This document shows positions 22,694 through 34,782 of a stretch of DNA of 64,000 bases, piece after piece. The stretch's first letter is position 1, and every line of letters starts with the position of its first letter. The DNA lies in contig JADGJC010000083.1 in the NCBI GenBank assembly GCA_027596075.1, positions 62,001-126,000 on the forward strand, written 5' to 3'. A program made the translations under genes and the position numbers. The notes below the pieces were generated by a model that had not been told where the DNA came from, ran no database searches, and saw only the letters and a list, made by a program, of their open reading frames with translations. The stretch comes from Rhizophlyctis rosea. Lineage: Eukaryota; Chytridiomycota; Chytridiomycetes; Rhizophlyctidales; Rhizophlyctidaceae.

Positions 22694-25600
22694 TTATACC
22701 CCATCCTCCGTCACCTCCGCCTCCTTCAAAATAGCAATGGCATCAAGCAAAGACCGTGCAGCACTGCTAGCCTGTGACGCCGCCTCTGGATCTGCTTCTC
22801 CCCCTTCCCCACCCACACCAGCACCAGGAAGTCTGTCCTGATGTTTTTGCACAAAATCGGTCAAACCATCAATGGCCGACTTGAATGACTTTGACGGCAT
22901 GCGCTCCTTGATGAAGCGACGATTTGCCGGGTTGTCCTTGGTAAGACACCCGAGCAGAATGGCTAGGTAGGCCACGGCTTCATCTCCATTTGCGTCCTGA
23001 GGAAAATTGGTGAATTTAGTCTCTCCGGCCTCCCATGTGCCACTGCGTCCGCTGAAAAGAAAGACCCTCCCTCCATTACCATACCTCTGGACTGATAACC
23101 TTCCTCTTCGCTGCAATATCCACAATCAAGGCCAACGCCGACTCTTTGTCCCCACAACTGCACTCCTTTGACCACTCCCCGAATCCCTTACATCTCGTGC
23201 TAAGCTCTACAATCGACAAAAAGGTCAGCCCAAACGCTTCTCACCATCACAAAAATTTTAAACCAAACAAAAAAACTCACCGACCCTCCTAACCCTCTCC
23301 CTATTCCCCGCATTAAACTCGACAATATTAATCAAAAGCCCCCAACTAGAAAGCAAAAGCGCCATCCCCAATTCATCCCTCCCCGGTCTCCCTTCATCCC
23401 CCCCACCATCCTCCCCCATCATCTCCCCCTCATGCCTCCTAAACATCGCATCCCCCTCCGCATCCTTAGCCCAAAGCGGAACAATCGCCAACCGCAAAAG
23501 GATATCCAAAAACGGAGATGTCCCCAATATGTTGGAACACGCTTCGTGGTGGTTGGTGAAGTTCATTAGGAAGGTCGTGGCGTGGAGAGTTGTTCTGCTT
23601 GCTGGATTGGGAAGGTGCGTCTTAGTGCGTTCTCGCGTATGCGTGGTCTGTAAATGGTGCAAGATACCTGCAAGCATCTCATCTGCATCGGTCAGGGTAT
23701 CGGCCGAGACTATTTACAAAACAGTCAGTCGACACTAGCAAAGTTGCTAAACGGCAATCAAAGAAACCGTACCTCGACAAAAGACAATAGCATCCATCAC
23801 ACTCTCCACAAAGCCCTCCACACCCGTCAACTCCGCCTGATTCGGAACGTCCCCATATATAGCGTAATCCAGCGCCCGCATGCATTTGTTGACATGATCG
23901 AATGGGAATCCGCCTGACGAGGTCTTCCGGAAAGTTTTCGTGTAATCAGCGAATGAAAACGGACTAGTCAATGTTGCAATGAAAACCACACCTGATCATC
24001 CACACTCGTCGCAGCAACCTGCTTGGCCCGTTGTCCCAACCCAATAACAATTTTTCCCAACAGCACCAACAAACCCGATTCGCGCAGTTTGCCGCGGATG
24101 TAAGGACTGTGGCCTGATGCCAGCAACTCATCCAAACACATGACAACAGCGATGTCCAGCCCTAACTAAGAACACCGCCATCGTCAAAGTCTCGCAACAT
24201 TCAATCAATTCTCATACCCACTTACAGGTCTCGGAGCATCTTCCAACACATCCGCCGAAGCAAAGATTTCCGCCACATCCTGTGCCTGCACCCCAGAAAC
24301 AAAAACAGTCAGCAATTCAACACCCAATCCATGATGCAGATGCCAAGACCAATATCACCATCCGCTTCTCAAACTTCGTTGATCCCCATTCGCCCTTCAA
24401 AGGATCTGCCGTCAGTCCAAGAACGCGAGCCAGAACTTCAAACAAATCCGGCTCGCGCAACAGGACTTCAATGTTCCTCTTTTCTTGTGCAAGCAGCAGT
24501 AGCATTAGCGTGAGCAGTGCGAGGAGGATCTGTGACGCAGCGTAAGACGTTGGCACTTCAACAAATTCCACTTCAATGAAGTACCGCATCGGTTTCAGAA
24601 TGAAGAAGACCGTATAGACGAGGCACATAGTCATGAGATCGGACTTTCGCAATGTACTTTGATGAAAGCATTTTCTTCATGAGTTCCAAGCAGCTGCATA
24701 GTAGGATGCATCAGATCCCAGTGAATCATCCCACGTTCAGCATCAAAGCCCAAAAACCCACCTCGATCTCCTCACCCCAACAGGCTGTTCACCTCGCAAC
24801 CCATCCAAAAAATAATCCATCTCATCCGTAAACCGCCTCGCCTCCCCCGACTCCCGAATCTCATGCAAACTCTTCACCTCCTTCCGCTCCTCATCCTCAC
24901 TACTCGTCTCCAACTCCTCCTCCCGTCTCCTCCGTACCTCCGACTCGTACTGGTCGCTATGGTCTTCCGGCGCATCTTCCAGGAAACTGCGAGTTCGGCC
25001 GTAGGTGATCCCGACGGTGGTTTGCACCGAGACTGCGGTGTAGGAGTTTGTGCGGTCGAGCGGTGGGGCTGTTAGAGTGGAGTTTGTAGGTGATGTAGGC
25101 ATGCTATCGCTGGATAGGGCGCGTCGGGCGTATGTGCGGACGATGCGACTTCCGGGTGTTAGAGCGGCTGGTGTCGTTGTTGATGATGATGATTGCAAGG
25201 TTGATGCCGTGACAACAGTTTCGGAGGATTGGAGTTGTATCTGATCGGATTTTATTTGGGCAAACAAGTTGGAAGAGGGCGCAGAAGCTTTCACACTTTC
25301 TTCGGCAAGCACATTGAAGGACACAGTCCTTCGCACTGCTGTAGGACTATTTCCCGGTTGGCCTGCCTTCATTCGTGCGACACGGCTGCCGGGTCGAGCG
25401 ACTGCTGCGAACTTGTTTGGACTGTTGATGAAAGAATTTTCCTCTTCAGTAAAGCTTATGGCTCGCCGTATAGGGGTACTGGACCCAGTGCCACTTTCAG
25501 TCGGGCTACTACCCTCCATGCCCTGAACATCAATATCCTGCTTGACCTCCTTCCCACCCACATCACCCACCACAGTTCCTGACAAGTCAGACGCTGAACA

Positions 25601-26446
25601 TTCGGTCGCATGCACATCGATTTCCATATCATCCGGCAATGACGGGCCTAATCCTTCATCCAGATCCGTACTGAGGTTGGACTTGGAGCGACTCTTGTTA
25701 CGTCCTACGGCTTGTGGTTGATGACGTTTTGCCGGGGTTGATGCTTGTTCCTCTATATGCTTATTGGAACTTTTCGGTGTACCGATGATGTCTCCCCCTA
25801 TCCGCGAATCTACCGTAGAATCTTTCACCCGCTTGGGTGTTCTTTTCACAATCGCGACTTCCTGACGGTAACCCCCATTTGCGGTGGAATCGAAGTCGAA
25901 AATATCGTGACTGATATCCATTTGATTGTTGTCGACGGATGTGGATAGCTGTGCGGGCGAAGGGCGATACTTTTTGAAGTCGAACAATGCGCGCTTTGGT
26001 GACGGACTTGGCGGTTCTTTGGGACGTGGAAGACCGATACTACGGATACGATTCGTGGGAGGTGAGGGAGAAGAACTACTGGATGCTGAAGGTACGTCCC
26101 GCTTGATTCTCTTAGGAGAACTTGGAGGTATTTCGACAACAGGACTGTTCTTCTGCATCGTAGCTCGTTTCCGCTTTACCGACTGTGCGGGAAGGCGTTC
26201 AGGTGAAGGCGACAAGCCCGATTCCACTTCTTCGGCTCGTTCATCGGAGGCAAAGGCAAAAGGATCTTCGGAATTTACTGTCTCTTCCTGAGAGTATTCT
26301 CTGTTCGCTACGTTGCTGTTGGTGGAAAAAGATGACGGCGAACCCCGTTCTGGGGAAGGACTCAAAAGAGAGAAAGTAGGGGCAGGTCGTCGGGCAGGTC
26401 GCCGGCTGTAAGTGACCAGCTTTTTGGCCGAGTTGTTGGATTGCAT
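22694..26446 (-). CDS. WAPL-like cohesin release factor
   Basis: A large minus-strand gene. Exon 1 (26446-24762) encodes 561 residues and the last exon (22996-22694) ends in TAA; several short exons lie between. The N-terminus has a K-x-TY motif (KKLVTYSRRPARR), then a long Ser/Pro/basic disordered region with further TY motifs (RIVRTYARRALSS, VGITYGRTRSFLED). Exon 1 ends in the start of the helical WAPL domain, DEMDYFLDGLRGEQPVGVRR, very like the entry to that domain in known WAPL proteins. Later exons add CLELMKKMLSSKYIAKVRSH, LALLTLMLLLLAQEKRN, MCLDELLASGHSPYIRGKLR, LINIVEFNAGNRERVRR and YLAILLGCLTKDNPANRRFI. WAPL opens the SMC3-kleisin gate to release cohesin. The ATG at 26446 is used; an in-frame TTG at 26515 is not considered a start. 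Internal exon ends were not all fixed. Confidence 0.85.
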
Positions 26447-27092
26447 GACAGAGGGATCTGAGATGATTGTGTGAGTGTGAAACAGGTCAGGAACTGTAGT
26501 TACTTCGTGCCCCAATTATTTAATAACGCAGAGACCGAACAACGTGACAACACGGGAAGATTTCCATGAAGGGGATGCTATGAAAGCGATGATTACCTTG
26601 ATCAGTTACACGTGGGAACACATCTGTACGATGATCGCAAAGTATATATATATGGGTGCAGTAACGTGGGAAAGTGCTGATGGAGGGTGCCCGTGACGGA
26701 AGCCTCGGTATTCAGTGAAAGAAGCTTCTGTGTGAAAGTGTGAAAGTGTGATGAAAGTGTGCGCCAAATCGCGAGTCGGACGCGATCGGACATCTACAAG
26801 CCATACGCCACATGCAAGTGCAAGCCACCATTTCTTGCGTACTCTTGTGTTCAATTCCCCAGGTTCGGACCTTGCAGCTCTCCATTCACTCCCGCATACG
26901 CAGCCAACAGCCGGGCCAAAAGTGGGGCGGTGTGGGGCGAGTTCGATTCTCTCCTGTCAACAAGCTTTTTCATCGAAGACCTCTTTTGGACCTCTTCGCA
27001 ATGGAACTCTAGTTGAACTGACCGTTTAGGCCACCTATTCCTGGCGAGTCGAGGAGGTTTCCACCGCAGATAGCGCGGCAACACCGAGGGAG
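26447..27092. other. Bidirectional promoter region, WAPL / mucin-like gene
   Basis: Separates two divergent starts. A tatatatata run at about 26642-26651 may serve as a core promoter element. A signal-peptide exon for the downstream gene might be expected here, but none was convincingly found. Confidence 0.4.
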
Positions 27093-28243
27093 ATGAGCTC
27101 AAACTCAACGACCACCAAAATGTCTAGCGCACAACCCCTCACCACAACGACGCTGCCACAAGCAACGTCAAGACCCACCACTAATCCACCTTCCACCACC
27201 CGAACCACACAACCACCCCCGACCACCACCACCACACAACCTCCTACAACCACAGACGCACCCCCACCCACTACACAACCTCCAACAACATCCAGCCTGC
27301 CGTCTTCGTCAACATCAACCCAACCACCCACAACAACCGTTCAAGCTGCAGCAACCGTCCAGCCAACAGCCGCGACTGTTCCACCCCTCGTCACCGGCGC
27401 TACCACCGTACTTCCGCTCCCCGCGCCCACCGCAACACTCGCAACATCTCCTACCGCACCCATAGACCCAACCAGCACTGCAACAGCAGAATCGTCAGGC
27501 GGCAGAGGCGTCAGTGCGCCGGCTGTAGCCGGCGGAATAATTGCTGGACTGATTTTGTTAGGTCTTGTGTCATTGATAGTGTTTGCCAACTATCGCCGTA
27601 AGAGACGAGAGAAGGGCTTGAGTCCGGACCTACCGTGGGGATCGGATGACGCTCAAAACCCATATGCGGCAAGGTATATTTTTGTCTGAATTTTGCACAG
27701 CATTGGGATGACTTTCATAACAGGAATCATCCCAAAGTTACAGTGGCGGCTCAATGCGTCGCACATACCTAAGCGACGCCGTCGAACCAGCACTCCCTCC
27801 CTTCGACACCCGTCCAACCAGCCCATACGGCGGAGCCCTGCCGAGATCCCCATCAGCATACAGCAGAAACGACTATGGCTCCGACGCTGGATATGGTCAA
27901 CAACCGATCCAAAGTGGTTGGGTAGACGCAGCTCCAACAGCAACATACACATTGAATCCTCGGTCTCAAACACGCTCGCCTTATCCAAATACACTCGAAC
28001 GCAGCGATCCGCTAGCAGCCATGGGCTTCGATACCCGTGAGTCCCTCGTCTCGTCCCCATCATACAGAACGTCCAATGTTGGATCGCCTGTGCCCATGAT
28101 GCAGTCCAGCCGGGTAGAGAGTCCGTATGGCGGATACGAGTTTGATAGAGTGCCGGTTAGTTGGACGATATTGATGATTTGTTTACATCGCAGTTGACCC
28201 TAATTTCACTTGAACATAGACACGCCAGACTTACTACTCTTGA
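27093..28243 (+). CDS. Mucin-like Thr/Pro-rich single-span membrane protein
   Basis: Three exons (27093-27673, 27738-28155, 28220-28243) encode 340 aa. Residues ~10-110 are almost wholly Thr and Pro (runs of TTT and PPTT), the pattern of O-glycosylated mucin or wall-sensor ectodomains. One membrane span follows at residues ~150-170 (AVAGGIIAGLILLGLVSLIV), then a basic stop-transfer (NYRRKRREKG). The cytosolic tail of ~160 residues is rich in Ser/Tyr/Pro (YGGALPRSPSAYSRNDYGSD; RVESPYGGYEFDRVP). The acceptor of exon 2 (catcccaaag) was chosen because only it keeps the tail frame. The layout is like fungal surface stress sensors, but no signal peptide is visible at the chosen ATG, so an upstream exon may be missing. 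Function inferred only. Confidence 0.65.
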
Positions 28244-28737
28244 GGCCGGGCATCAAAAACGATTAAGTGCAGTTCACTAGAAAAGTAGAACCGAAGACCT
28301 TTTTACAGTAAAACATACAATAAGACAATGTGTAGATAGATTGTATGTAATTGGGCTATTAGAAGTACAATAGCGTCATGAGCCATCTCAACGGCCATAT
28401 CGCAGTCGTAAGACAGCCCTCTTGATTAATGAAATAGATGTTTGAAAAAGGATCATTTGTTGAATTTAGTGGTTGATAGTGCTGTTTCATATCAATCTTT
28501 ATACCGAAACGCGTATGACTTCCCGCTTTTGCCACGCTATGATTCATGGCCAGCAAGAAAAATGGTATTGTAATATGTATCTATAGAACATGGCCTTCAC
28601 CAGCTAGCTGCACTTGCAGCCAATAAGTCCGCATCCTCCATTCAACCGCCATCCAAATAGCTGCAAATCTGGACCCTCAATGAGTAAGCCATCGCCAACT
28701 GAACTGCCAATGACCCAGATCAAGAAAAACCCACCAT
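28244..28737. other. Convergent 3' flanks
   Basis: Lies between the stop of the mucin-like gene (plus) and the stop of the eight-cysteine gene (minus). A+T-rich with no convincing frame or RNA gene. Confidence 0.4.
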
Positions 28738-29138
28738 CTAGACCGCAACAGCACCACCCTGGTTATCCTTGATGCACTGCGTCAACTCAGGCGTCTGGAC
28801 CCAACCGCATTGTCCCTTAACAGAGGTGCAAGTAGCGTTGGCGTAGCACGCATACTCGGGACGGTAGATGCAGGTGGTGTACATAGTCTGGTTGGCGCAG
28901 ACTTCGCCGCTGCAGCCGGTGCGCCTGCAGACGCCGCCGACCTTTGAGTGGAGGAGGAAATCATTGGTTGAAGGGCATGGTTATTTTCGAACATGCAAGA
29001 TGAGAAAGATGGTTTTCTGAAGCAACAGCTGTGGATTGTCAGGTAAACTTCCTTTATTTACAGTACCTTTTGGGCGGGGACGGCCATAGCGGTAGCGAAG
29101 AGGGCGAAGAGGGCGATGATGGTGGCGTGCATGGTCAT
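28738..29138 (-). CDS. Small secreted eight-cysteine protein
   Basis: Two exons (29138-29067 and 28941-28738) encode 91 aa. The first exon is exactly a signal peptide (MTMHATIIALFALFATAMAVPAQK, shown in pieces: hydrophobic core IIALFALFATAM, cleavage region AVPAQ). The mature part is ~68 residues with eight cysteines: VCRRTGC, GEVC, YTTC, YACYANATC, GQC and LTQC. The pattern C-x4-TGCSGEVC...C-x(2)-RPEYAC...C...GQCGW matches the eight-cysteine-cluster domain known from small secreted bacterial and eukaryotic proteins, presumably four disulfides. The role is unknown; secretion is inferred from the signal peptide. A minus-strand TATAAAA (about 29221-29228) lies ~85 bp upstream of the start and supports it. 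A second Met at 29132 is an alternative start. Confidence 0.82.
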
Positions 29139-29936
29139 TGAAATTTGGGGTTGGTGGACTTGGAAGGTCGATGAGGTTGCTTGAGGGGTAAGAGACAACA
29201 ATATGGGGGCGGGAGGTGGATTTTATAACTTTTATAGTTTAGTAGTTGTTTGTAAACAAGGAGGAGGATGCCGAGACGGAGAGGAAGGTAAAACAAATAC
29301 CGTGGGAACGAGACATCCACCAATCCATGTGTTGGACCATAATCGGAATGGAACGCGACAAACTTTTTGGATGCGTGGAAACGGACGCAGTCGGAGCAAA
29401 ACACGCGGTGGCGTTGTGGCCTTGTTTCGCGACGTGCATCATTTTGCGCAGCAGGGTTACCCAACCCCACCTTTTCCAAGTCATCGTTCGGTTTGGTTGG
29501 GATGGTGCATAGGAGCGCAACTTCCAAGTGAGTTCATCAAGTCTCATGTTGGCAATAACGATTTTTCACTGTCCCGTCTGTTTTTTTTGTGACTTTCAAC
29601 AATGGCAAGCACGTGCTGGCGGTAAGTTTCTTCCATTTTATCTATCAATACGATCTCCCAGCTTTACGCAAAGCTCTGTAAGATATCCATGACAATCCAT
29701 TATCGTGACGTTTCCATCAGGGCGGGTCGTTGAAGGTCCCCAGATCATCCTTCGCGTCAAAACAAGAAATAGCTTCACCCCGCAGCTTCAAGCACACAAC
29801 CACACGAGCGAAAGTATTCGTGAATAAACAAATGCAGAAGGGTATATTGAAACGAAAATGATTTTGCTAAGACTAAATACTTTACAAATTTACATGCATG
29901 CCCTGCTAACCCCTACCCCAAACTCCATCTCCCCGC
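29139..29936. other. Intergenic, eight-cysteine gene promoter
   Basis: About 800 bp with a TATA-like element facing the eight-cysteine gene (29221-29228). Open frames on both strands between 29135 and 29592 lack domains and overlap each other, so they are taken as chance. Confidence 0.4.
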
Positions 29937-31779
29937 TCACACAACAGTAGCACTAACACTCCCATCCGGATTCCGACTAGCAACAACAACAACCTCCTCC
30001 GGCTCAACAGGCACAAACACCTGCTCCGTAACAACAGTTACCGGTGCACTCTCCGCCAAAACGGCTTGATCAGCTTCATACTGCGCCCCAGTATGCGCAG
30101 GAGGTTGCGTCAAATCCCTCGCTTTCTCCGTACCCGCACTAACGACCTGGTTCGTCTTGGTGGCGGCGTAGTCGTACGCCTGGTTTGCATTCGCGCTTGC
30201 AGCGTTGGAGATTTGGGAAGCCTTGTCGCTGGCGGCGTTGTACGTATCCGCAGCCTTGTTGGTGGCAGCATTGTACGTATCAGCAGCCGTAGCACGGGCA
30301 GTTTCAACGGCACTGGTGGTCTTGTCAGCGATGGCGGAGGCGGTGGCGGAAGCTTGTTGTTGGGCAGCAGCAGCGGTAGCCTTGGTTGCTTCGACGGCTT
30401 CAGCGGATTTTTGGGAGACGGTAGCAGCGGCTTCGCGGGTGGTTTGGGCGGATTGGTCGTAGGATTCGGAGGCGGCGGGTTTGGCGTGGTTGATGAATTC
30501 GCTGGCGACGGTGGTGGCTGTGGCGGCCTGTAGATAGACTTCGTTAATGCCGTTCATCACAAGTTTGCTTGAATAATAACTCTATGGTACTCACCAAGCT
30601 CCGCGCAGCAGCGGCAGCAGCGGAAACAGCGCTCATAGTGGTGGCTCCAACGGTGCTAGCAACATTACCAGCAACAGAGGCAGCAGCACCGGCCTTCTCC
30701 GCAGCAACACCCGCCAATTGACGAGTAGTTTCCGACACCTGAGCAACGGTTTGCCTCTGTTGTTATGAAGCAATGTTTTAGCATGAACCGTGGCATTCCA
30801 TAGTATGAAAACAAAACACATACCGTGCTCTCATAGGCAGCATCGTGGGCAGGAGCTGCAGTTTCCCTGGCGTTCGCGGTAAAGTCGGTGGCAGCAGAAC
30901 GAGTGGTGTCGTAGGCGGTGGAAGCCTTGTCGGCAACAACGGAAGCGGTCTCGGACGCCTTCTGAGAAGCGACAGCACCGTATTGTTGAGCAGTCGCCGC
31001 GGCTTCAGAAGCCTTCTGAGAAGCAGCAGCACCGTATTGTTGAGCAGTGGCCGCAGCTTCAGACGCCTTCTGGGAAGCAACAGCACCGTATTGCTGGGCA
31101 GTAGCAGCAGCCTCAGAAGCCTTCTGAGAAGCAGTACTGGCAACCTCCGAAGCCTTCTGCGACGCAACAGCTCCATACTGTTGAGCAGTCCCCGCAACCT
31201 CCGACGCCTTTTGGGAAGCCGCAGATCCCAACTCCGAAGCCTTCTGACTCGCAACCGCCGCAGTCTCCGACGCCCCCTGCTTCAAATCCTGAACCTTCCC
31301 ACTCACAGCCTGCGTCGTCTCCTCGACAGGGGGAAGCGTCTCGTCCACCGGCCGGGCTTGAGTGTACAACTCCGCTGTCCTAACACGAGTAGGAGAGGTG
31401 ATGGCCGCGTCAGAGTCCGTCACTGCATCCGCGACCCAGTCGCCCGATTGAAGTCCAGATGGAGCTTCCTCGACGGCTGTGGCGATGATGGGGGTGGTAG
31501 GGGCGGCCTTGACGGCGTAGACTTCAGCGGTACGGTCGCGGGTGAGGGTGTCGATGTCTTGGCCGTTGAGGGGAAGGGAGGTGTAATTTTCGGCGGAGGG
31601 TTTGAGGGTTACGGGGGTTTCGTTGAGGAGGTTGGTCTGTTGAGGAGTTTGGTAGACGGGTGAATACTTTGGATGTGGGGATTCAACGATGACATTTCCA
31701 AAATGGATTTTAGAACGTTGATGTTCGCAGCTTAGCTTACCTGCCAGTTATAGTTTACGTTGTGGCTTTCGTGGGTCAT
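29937..31779 (-). CDS. LEA-like Ala-rich repeat protein (hydrophilin-type)
   Basis: Starts at ATG 31779 (MTHESHNVNYNWQ, a short first exon) and ends at TGA 29937-29939, with about three introns. The central part (30955-31215) holds an 18-residue repeat of the type ASQKASEAAATAQQYGAV, present about five times with variants (ASQKASEVASTASQKASE). The C-terminal half continues with ATKATAAAAQQQASATASAI and DTYNAATNKAADTYNAASDK. It is Ala/Lys/Glu/Gln/Ser/Thr-rich with almost no bulky hydrophobics, Cys or Trp in the repeats, and predicts as amphipathic helix. This resembles group 3 LEA proteins and related hydrophilins that protect membranes and proteins during desiccation. The end (VTVVTEQVFVPVEPEEVVVV) is different and Val/Glu-rich. 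The family match is by composition and repeat style, not a defined domain. Confidence 0.72.
30955..31215. repeat. 54-bp coding tandem repeat
   Basis: Near-identical 54-bp units (gccttctgagaagcagcagc ... accgtattgttgagcagtgg) inside the LEA-like gene, each encoding the 18-residue repeat. The high nucleotide identity between central units suggests recent expansion or gene conversion. Confidence 0.85.
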
Positions 31780-32350
31780 GGTTGCTGTGTTTAGTGTGTG
31801 ATTGGGGAAGATGTGATGTGTTTTTGGTATTGAAAGCTGATGCACGGTATTGATGTTTGAATTTGTATGATATGTGTGTTGCAGTTATGTGAGTGAGTAG
31901 CGGAAGGGCGACAGCCTATGATAGTTTTATATTTGCGGGTTCGATTAGGCCGCTAGAAGCTCGATGCAATCACATGCATGCCATATGTGACGTCAAGGTC
32001 GCAATCGGCAGTGCTCACATCATCATGAATGGGTGGGTCCATTTTGGGGCTGAGAGGCTCCAAAACGCGGGTTCACATGGACCCTTGCCGTCATCCTGAT
32101 CAGAAGCGATATCTGTGGCGCAGCCACGTGACAATGACATCACAGTCGAGCATTCAATTCCAAAAGCTTCTAATATCGCCAATAGTACAGCTATCGACTT
32201 GACAGAAATTGTAATTTGTGGAGTCGCAATTAGGATCACGTGACGTCCTTGTCCGTCAATGTCAGATGCAGGATGAGAGCAAATCATAGGTATAATCTTA
32301 TACAAGATAGGTATTAACATGCAACCTCGAACGTTGAACCATCGAAACTC
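31780..32350. other. Intergenic: LEA-like promoter and PEX13 3' flank
   Basis: 571 bp between two minus-strand genes. An A+T-rich element (gttttatatttg, about 31923-31934) lies ~150 bp upstream of the LEA-like start. No open frame with coding character. Confidence 0.4.
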
Positions 32351-33631
32351 CTAATTGAACCCATCCTTGGGCACCGCTATTGCGTCCGGATCATATGTGG
32401 CCGGATCTAAACTCAAACTCGGTTTGGGCTTCTCAAGCTCAGCGGATGCGGGTGCGGATGCGGGTGCGGGTATGGGTATCACCTCAACATAATTGGCAGG
32501 AAACACCCCCATCGCCCCATTCTCATGCACTCCCCTCCACCACCCATCATCTTTAGCCAGCACTCTAATAACATCCCCTCTCCGAAGCGTCAATTCCGCC
32601 GGTGATGTCCCCCGAAAATCGTACAGCGCCCGACAATGCTGAAGCTGCTCCTGATGTGGATGTGGCTCCGCATTCCGTCCAAGATGCGCCGCCGCAGCCG
32701 CTGCTTCCAACCGCCGTTGTTGCATCCTCTTCATCAATTTAGCAACCATGTACGGTATTCCGACCACCAGCACCACGAACAACCACATCGGTCCACGAGA
32801 TTTCCGCCGATCGGTGCTGCTCTGACGTGCAAACTCGTCCGCATTCAACCCTCCATCGGGCCCGCTCCCCGCCTGCGGTCCGCCATCGACTTTCCTTCCC
32901 GTCACCCAATCCCTAACACCCCTAATCAACCACATCATTGACAACGCCGATCCCAGATAATTCCTCAACTGCCCCAAATGCTCCGCAACCCCGACCATGG
33001 CCATGAACGATGAATGCGTCGCGAAGAACGTTGACTCGAGCATCTGTGCGAAACCACCGAACGCTTGAACGATGGAGTCGAGCAGGTGGAATGTGGATTG
33101 TGTTGATTGTTCAAGGCGCGCGGACAGGGGCATTGGGCCTTCCCCGAGCTCATTGTGTTGAGGATTGTAAGCGGCGTAAGGAGAGTAGCGGTTGTAGGGA
33201 GATGTGTTGTATGGTGATGAGTTGTAGGGCGATGAGTAGCGGTTATAGGGTGACGAGTAGGAGGAATATGGTGAAAACCGGTTATATCCACCCCCGTACG
33301 CGTTGTATCCGCTACCGTATGAGTTGTATGTGCTGCCATACGAGTTGTAACCGCCACCGTATGAATTATATGTACCGTACCCTATGTCCGGTGTGAGCGA
33401 GAGTCACAAGAGGATTCAAGCGAGCACAACTGCCATACCTGGTCTTGCGTATGGTGATTGACCGGCAGTTGCCAGGGTGGCAGGACGTGGTGGGACTGGT
33501 GGTGCTGCGGAGGTGGCGGCGGATATTTGCATTGGTGTACTCTGACCGGTAGAAGGCATATTGGAAGACGATGGTATGGGAGGCACCGGAGTGTTTGCGG
33601 AGCGTTCCCATGGTTTGGCAGGAGACGGCAT
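32351..33631 (-). CDS. PEX13: Peroxin-13, peroxisomal protein import docking factor
   Basis: Two exons (33631-33439, 33381-32351) encode 407 aa. The N-terminus is Pro/Ser-rich (PSPAKPWERSANTPVPPIPS), followed by a YNSYG/YNRYS repeat region characteristic of PEX13 (YGGGYNSYGSTYNSYGSGYN...). The hydrophobic PEX13 core follows: STQSTFHLLDSIVQAFGGFA, MLESTFFATHSSFMAMVGVA, EHLGQLRNYLGSALSMMWLI. A membrane span comes next (GPMWLFVVLVVGIPYMVAKL), then a C-terminal SH3 domain (CRALYDFRGTSPAELTLRRG, DDGWWRGVHENGAMGVFPAN, YVEVIP). PEX13 sits in the peroxisomal membrane; its YG-rich region and SH3 domain receive PEX5 and PEX14 during cargo import. All expected domains are present at normal length. Confidence 0.97.
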
Positions 33632-33862
33632 GGTGTTCTTCAGGTGCTCAGTTAAGTATTTGATACAAGAGAGAGTGATGGGGTGTGGAGAGTTCGGAAG
33701 GAACACCAGAACAAGCGCTGTGACCACATTTGTGTGGGTCAGGCAGTGGCACAGCCGATGAGAGCGAAGCCACATTCCTCTGATTTGCGGGTTTTGACGG
33801 CCCCAAATTCAATTCAACAGAGTAAACATGCAACCAGTCATATTTTTGTACATTCAAACTTA

Positions 33863-34782
33863 CTATGTCCGGCCGTTCTGCACGGTAAACTCAAAATCTT
33901 GTCCGCCATCATTCTCAAACCCTCCTCCTCCAACCCCACCTTTCCCACCTTTCAACCAAGTCTTCAATGCTTCCCCACCCCTCTTCCTCTCCTGATACTT
34001 TTGCAATCCCTCCAGAAACTTCACCAAAGTCGTACCCGTCCGCCCAACATCGATACAGGTCACACCCAACTTCCCCACCGACACTATGTTCCGTCTTTCA
34101 TCGTCAAAAAACAGCATATTCTCTAATGGGACGCCCGTCTTTTTGTGAATGGATTTGAAATGCGCTTGTTTATCGGAAGGATAGATCTGTAATATTGGTC
34201 TTTAGCTGAGAGTCAAGGTGTCCCGACATTACAAATACTCCGTACCTCAAATACATGGAAATACGATCGAAGAGGAGGGTGCGAGATCGGATTGACTTCA
34301 ACCGCTGATCCTCGTCTCCGTTTCGAAACAACGCCTCCTCCCCGATGATCTGCAGGTGCAACATGGAGCATATCTAATATCTCATCGGCATATTCTGGTG
34401 CGTGCGTGCGAGACGCAATGGCTGTAAGGGAAATGGATTAGCATGTGAAGCAAAAGATGCGGTCAAAGGACGGTTTCAAACCGGTACCAAGTTTGATTTC
34501 GGGGTGGTGTTCCCTTAGTCGTCGTAGAATTGCAGGTATGTCATCATAAAGGGAAACTCCGTTGCCGGAGCAATCTACTACACTAAACCCCTCTGTTGAG
34601 AAGGGTGGTCCATTCAAATGCGTATCTATCCAACTGAAGCATGGTGAGAAGCTGGAAAGTAAACGTCCAACGGTAATTGGTATATCAAACAAGACAACTT
34701 ACAGCGGCCACAAGGTGTAGTCCAAATCGAAGGCTATGAGTGAGGGCAAATGTGTGAAACGAGAGAAGTCTACTTCGGCCAT
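33863..34782 (-). CDS. Magnesium-dependent phosphatase 1 (MDP-1), HAD superfamily
   Basis: Four exons with consistent phases (34782-34703, 34633-34488, 34421-34246, 34186-33863) give 241 aa. HAD motif I is LIAFDLDYTLWP, with the nucleophilic first Asp. WIDTHLNGPPF and VSLYDDIPAILRRLREHHPE follow; motif II is AIASRTHAP; the last motif is ENMLFFDDERRNIVSVGKLG with the acidic Mg ligands. The block IYPSDKQAHFKSIHKKTGVP is typical of MDP-1. Animal MDP-1 is a small Mg-dependent phosphatase acting on phosphotyrosine and fructosamine-6-phosphates. Here there is an inserted basic loop (residues ~100-130, VVSKRRRGSAVEVNPISHPP) and a Gly-rich C-terminal extension (GGKGGVGGGGFENDGG) beyond the usual ~165 aa. 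Confidence 0.9.

Noticed and set aside
30845..31663. 272-codon plus-strand frame with Ser/Arg/Leu repeats
   Set aside because: Antisense of the LEA-like repeats; the minus-strand product has the composition and introns of a real gene.
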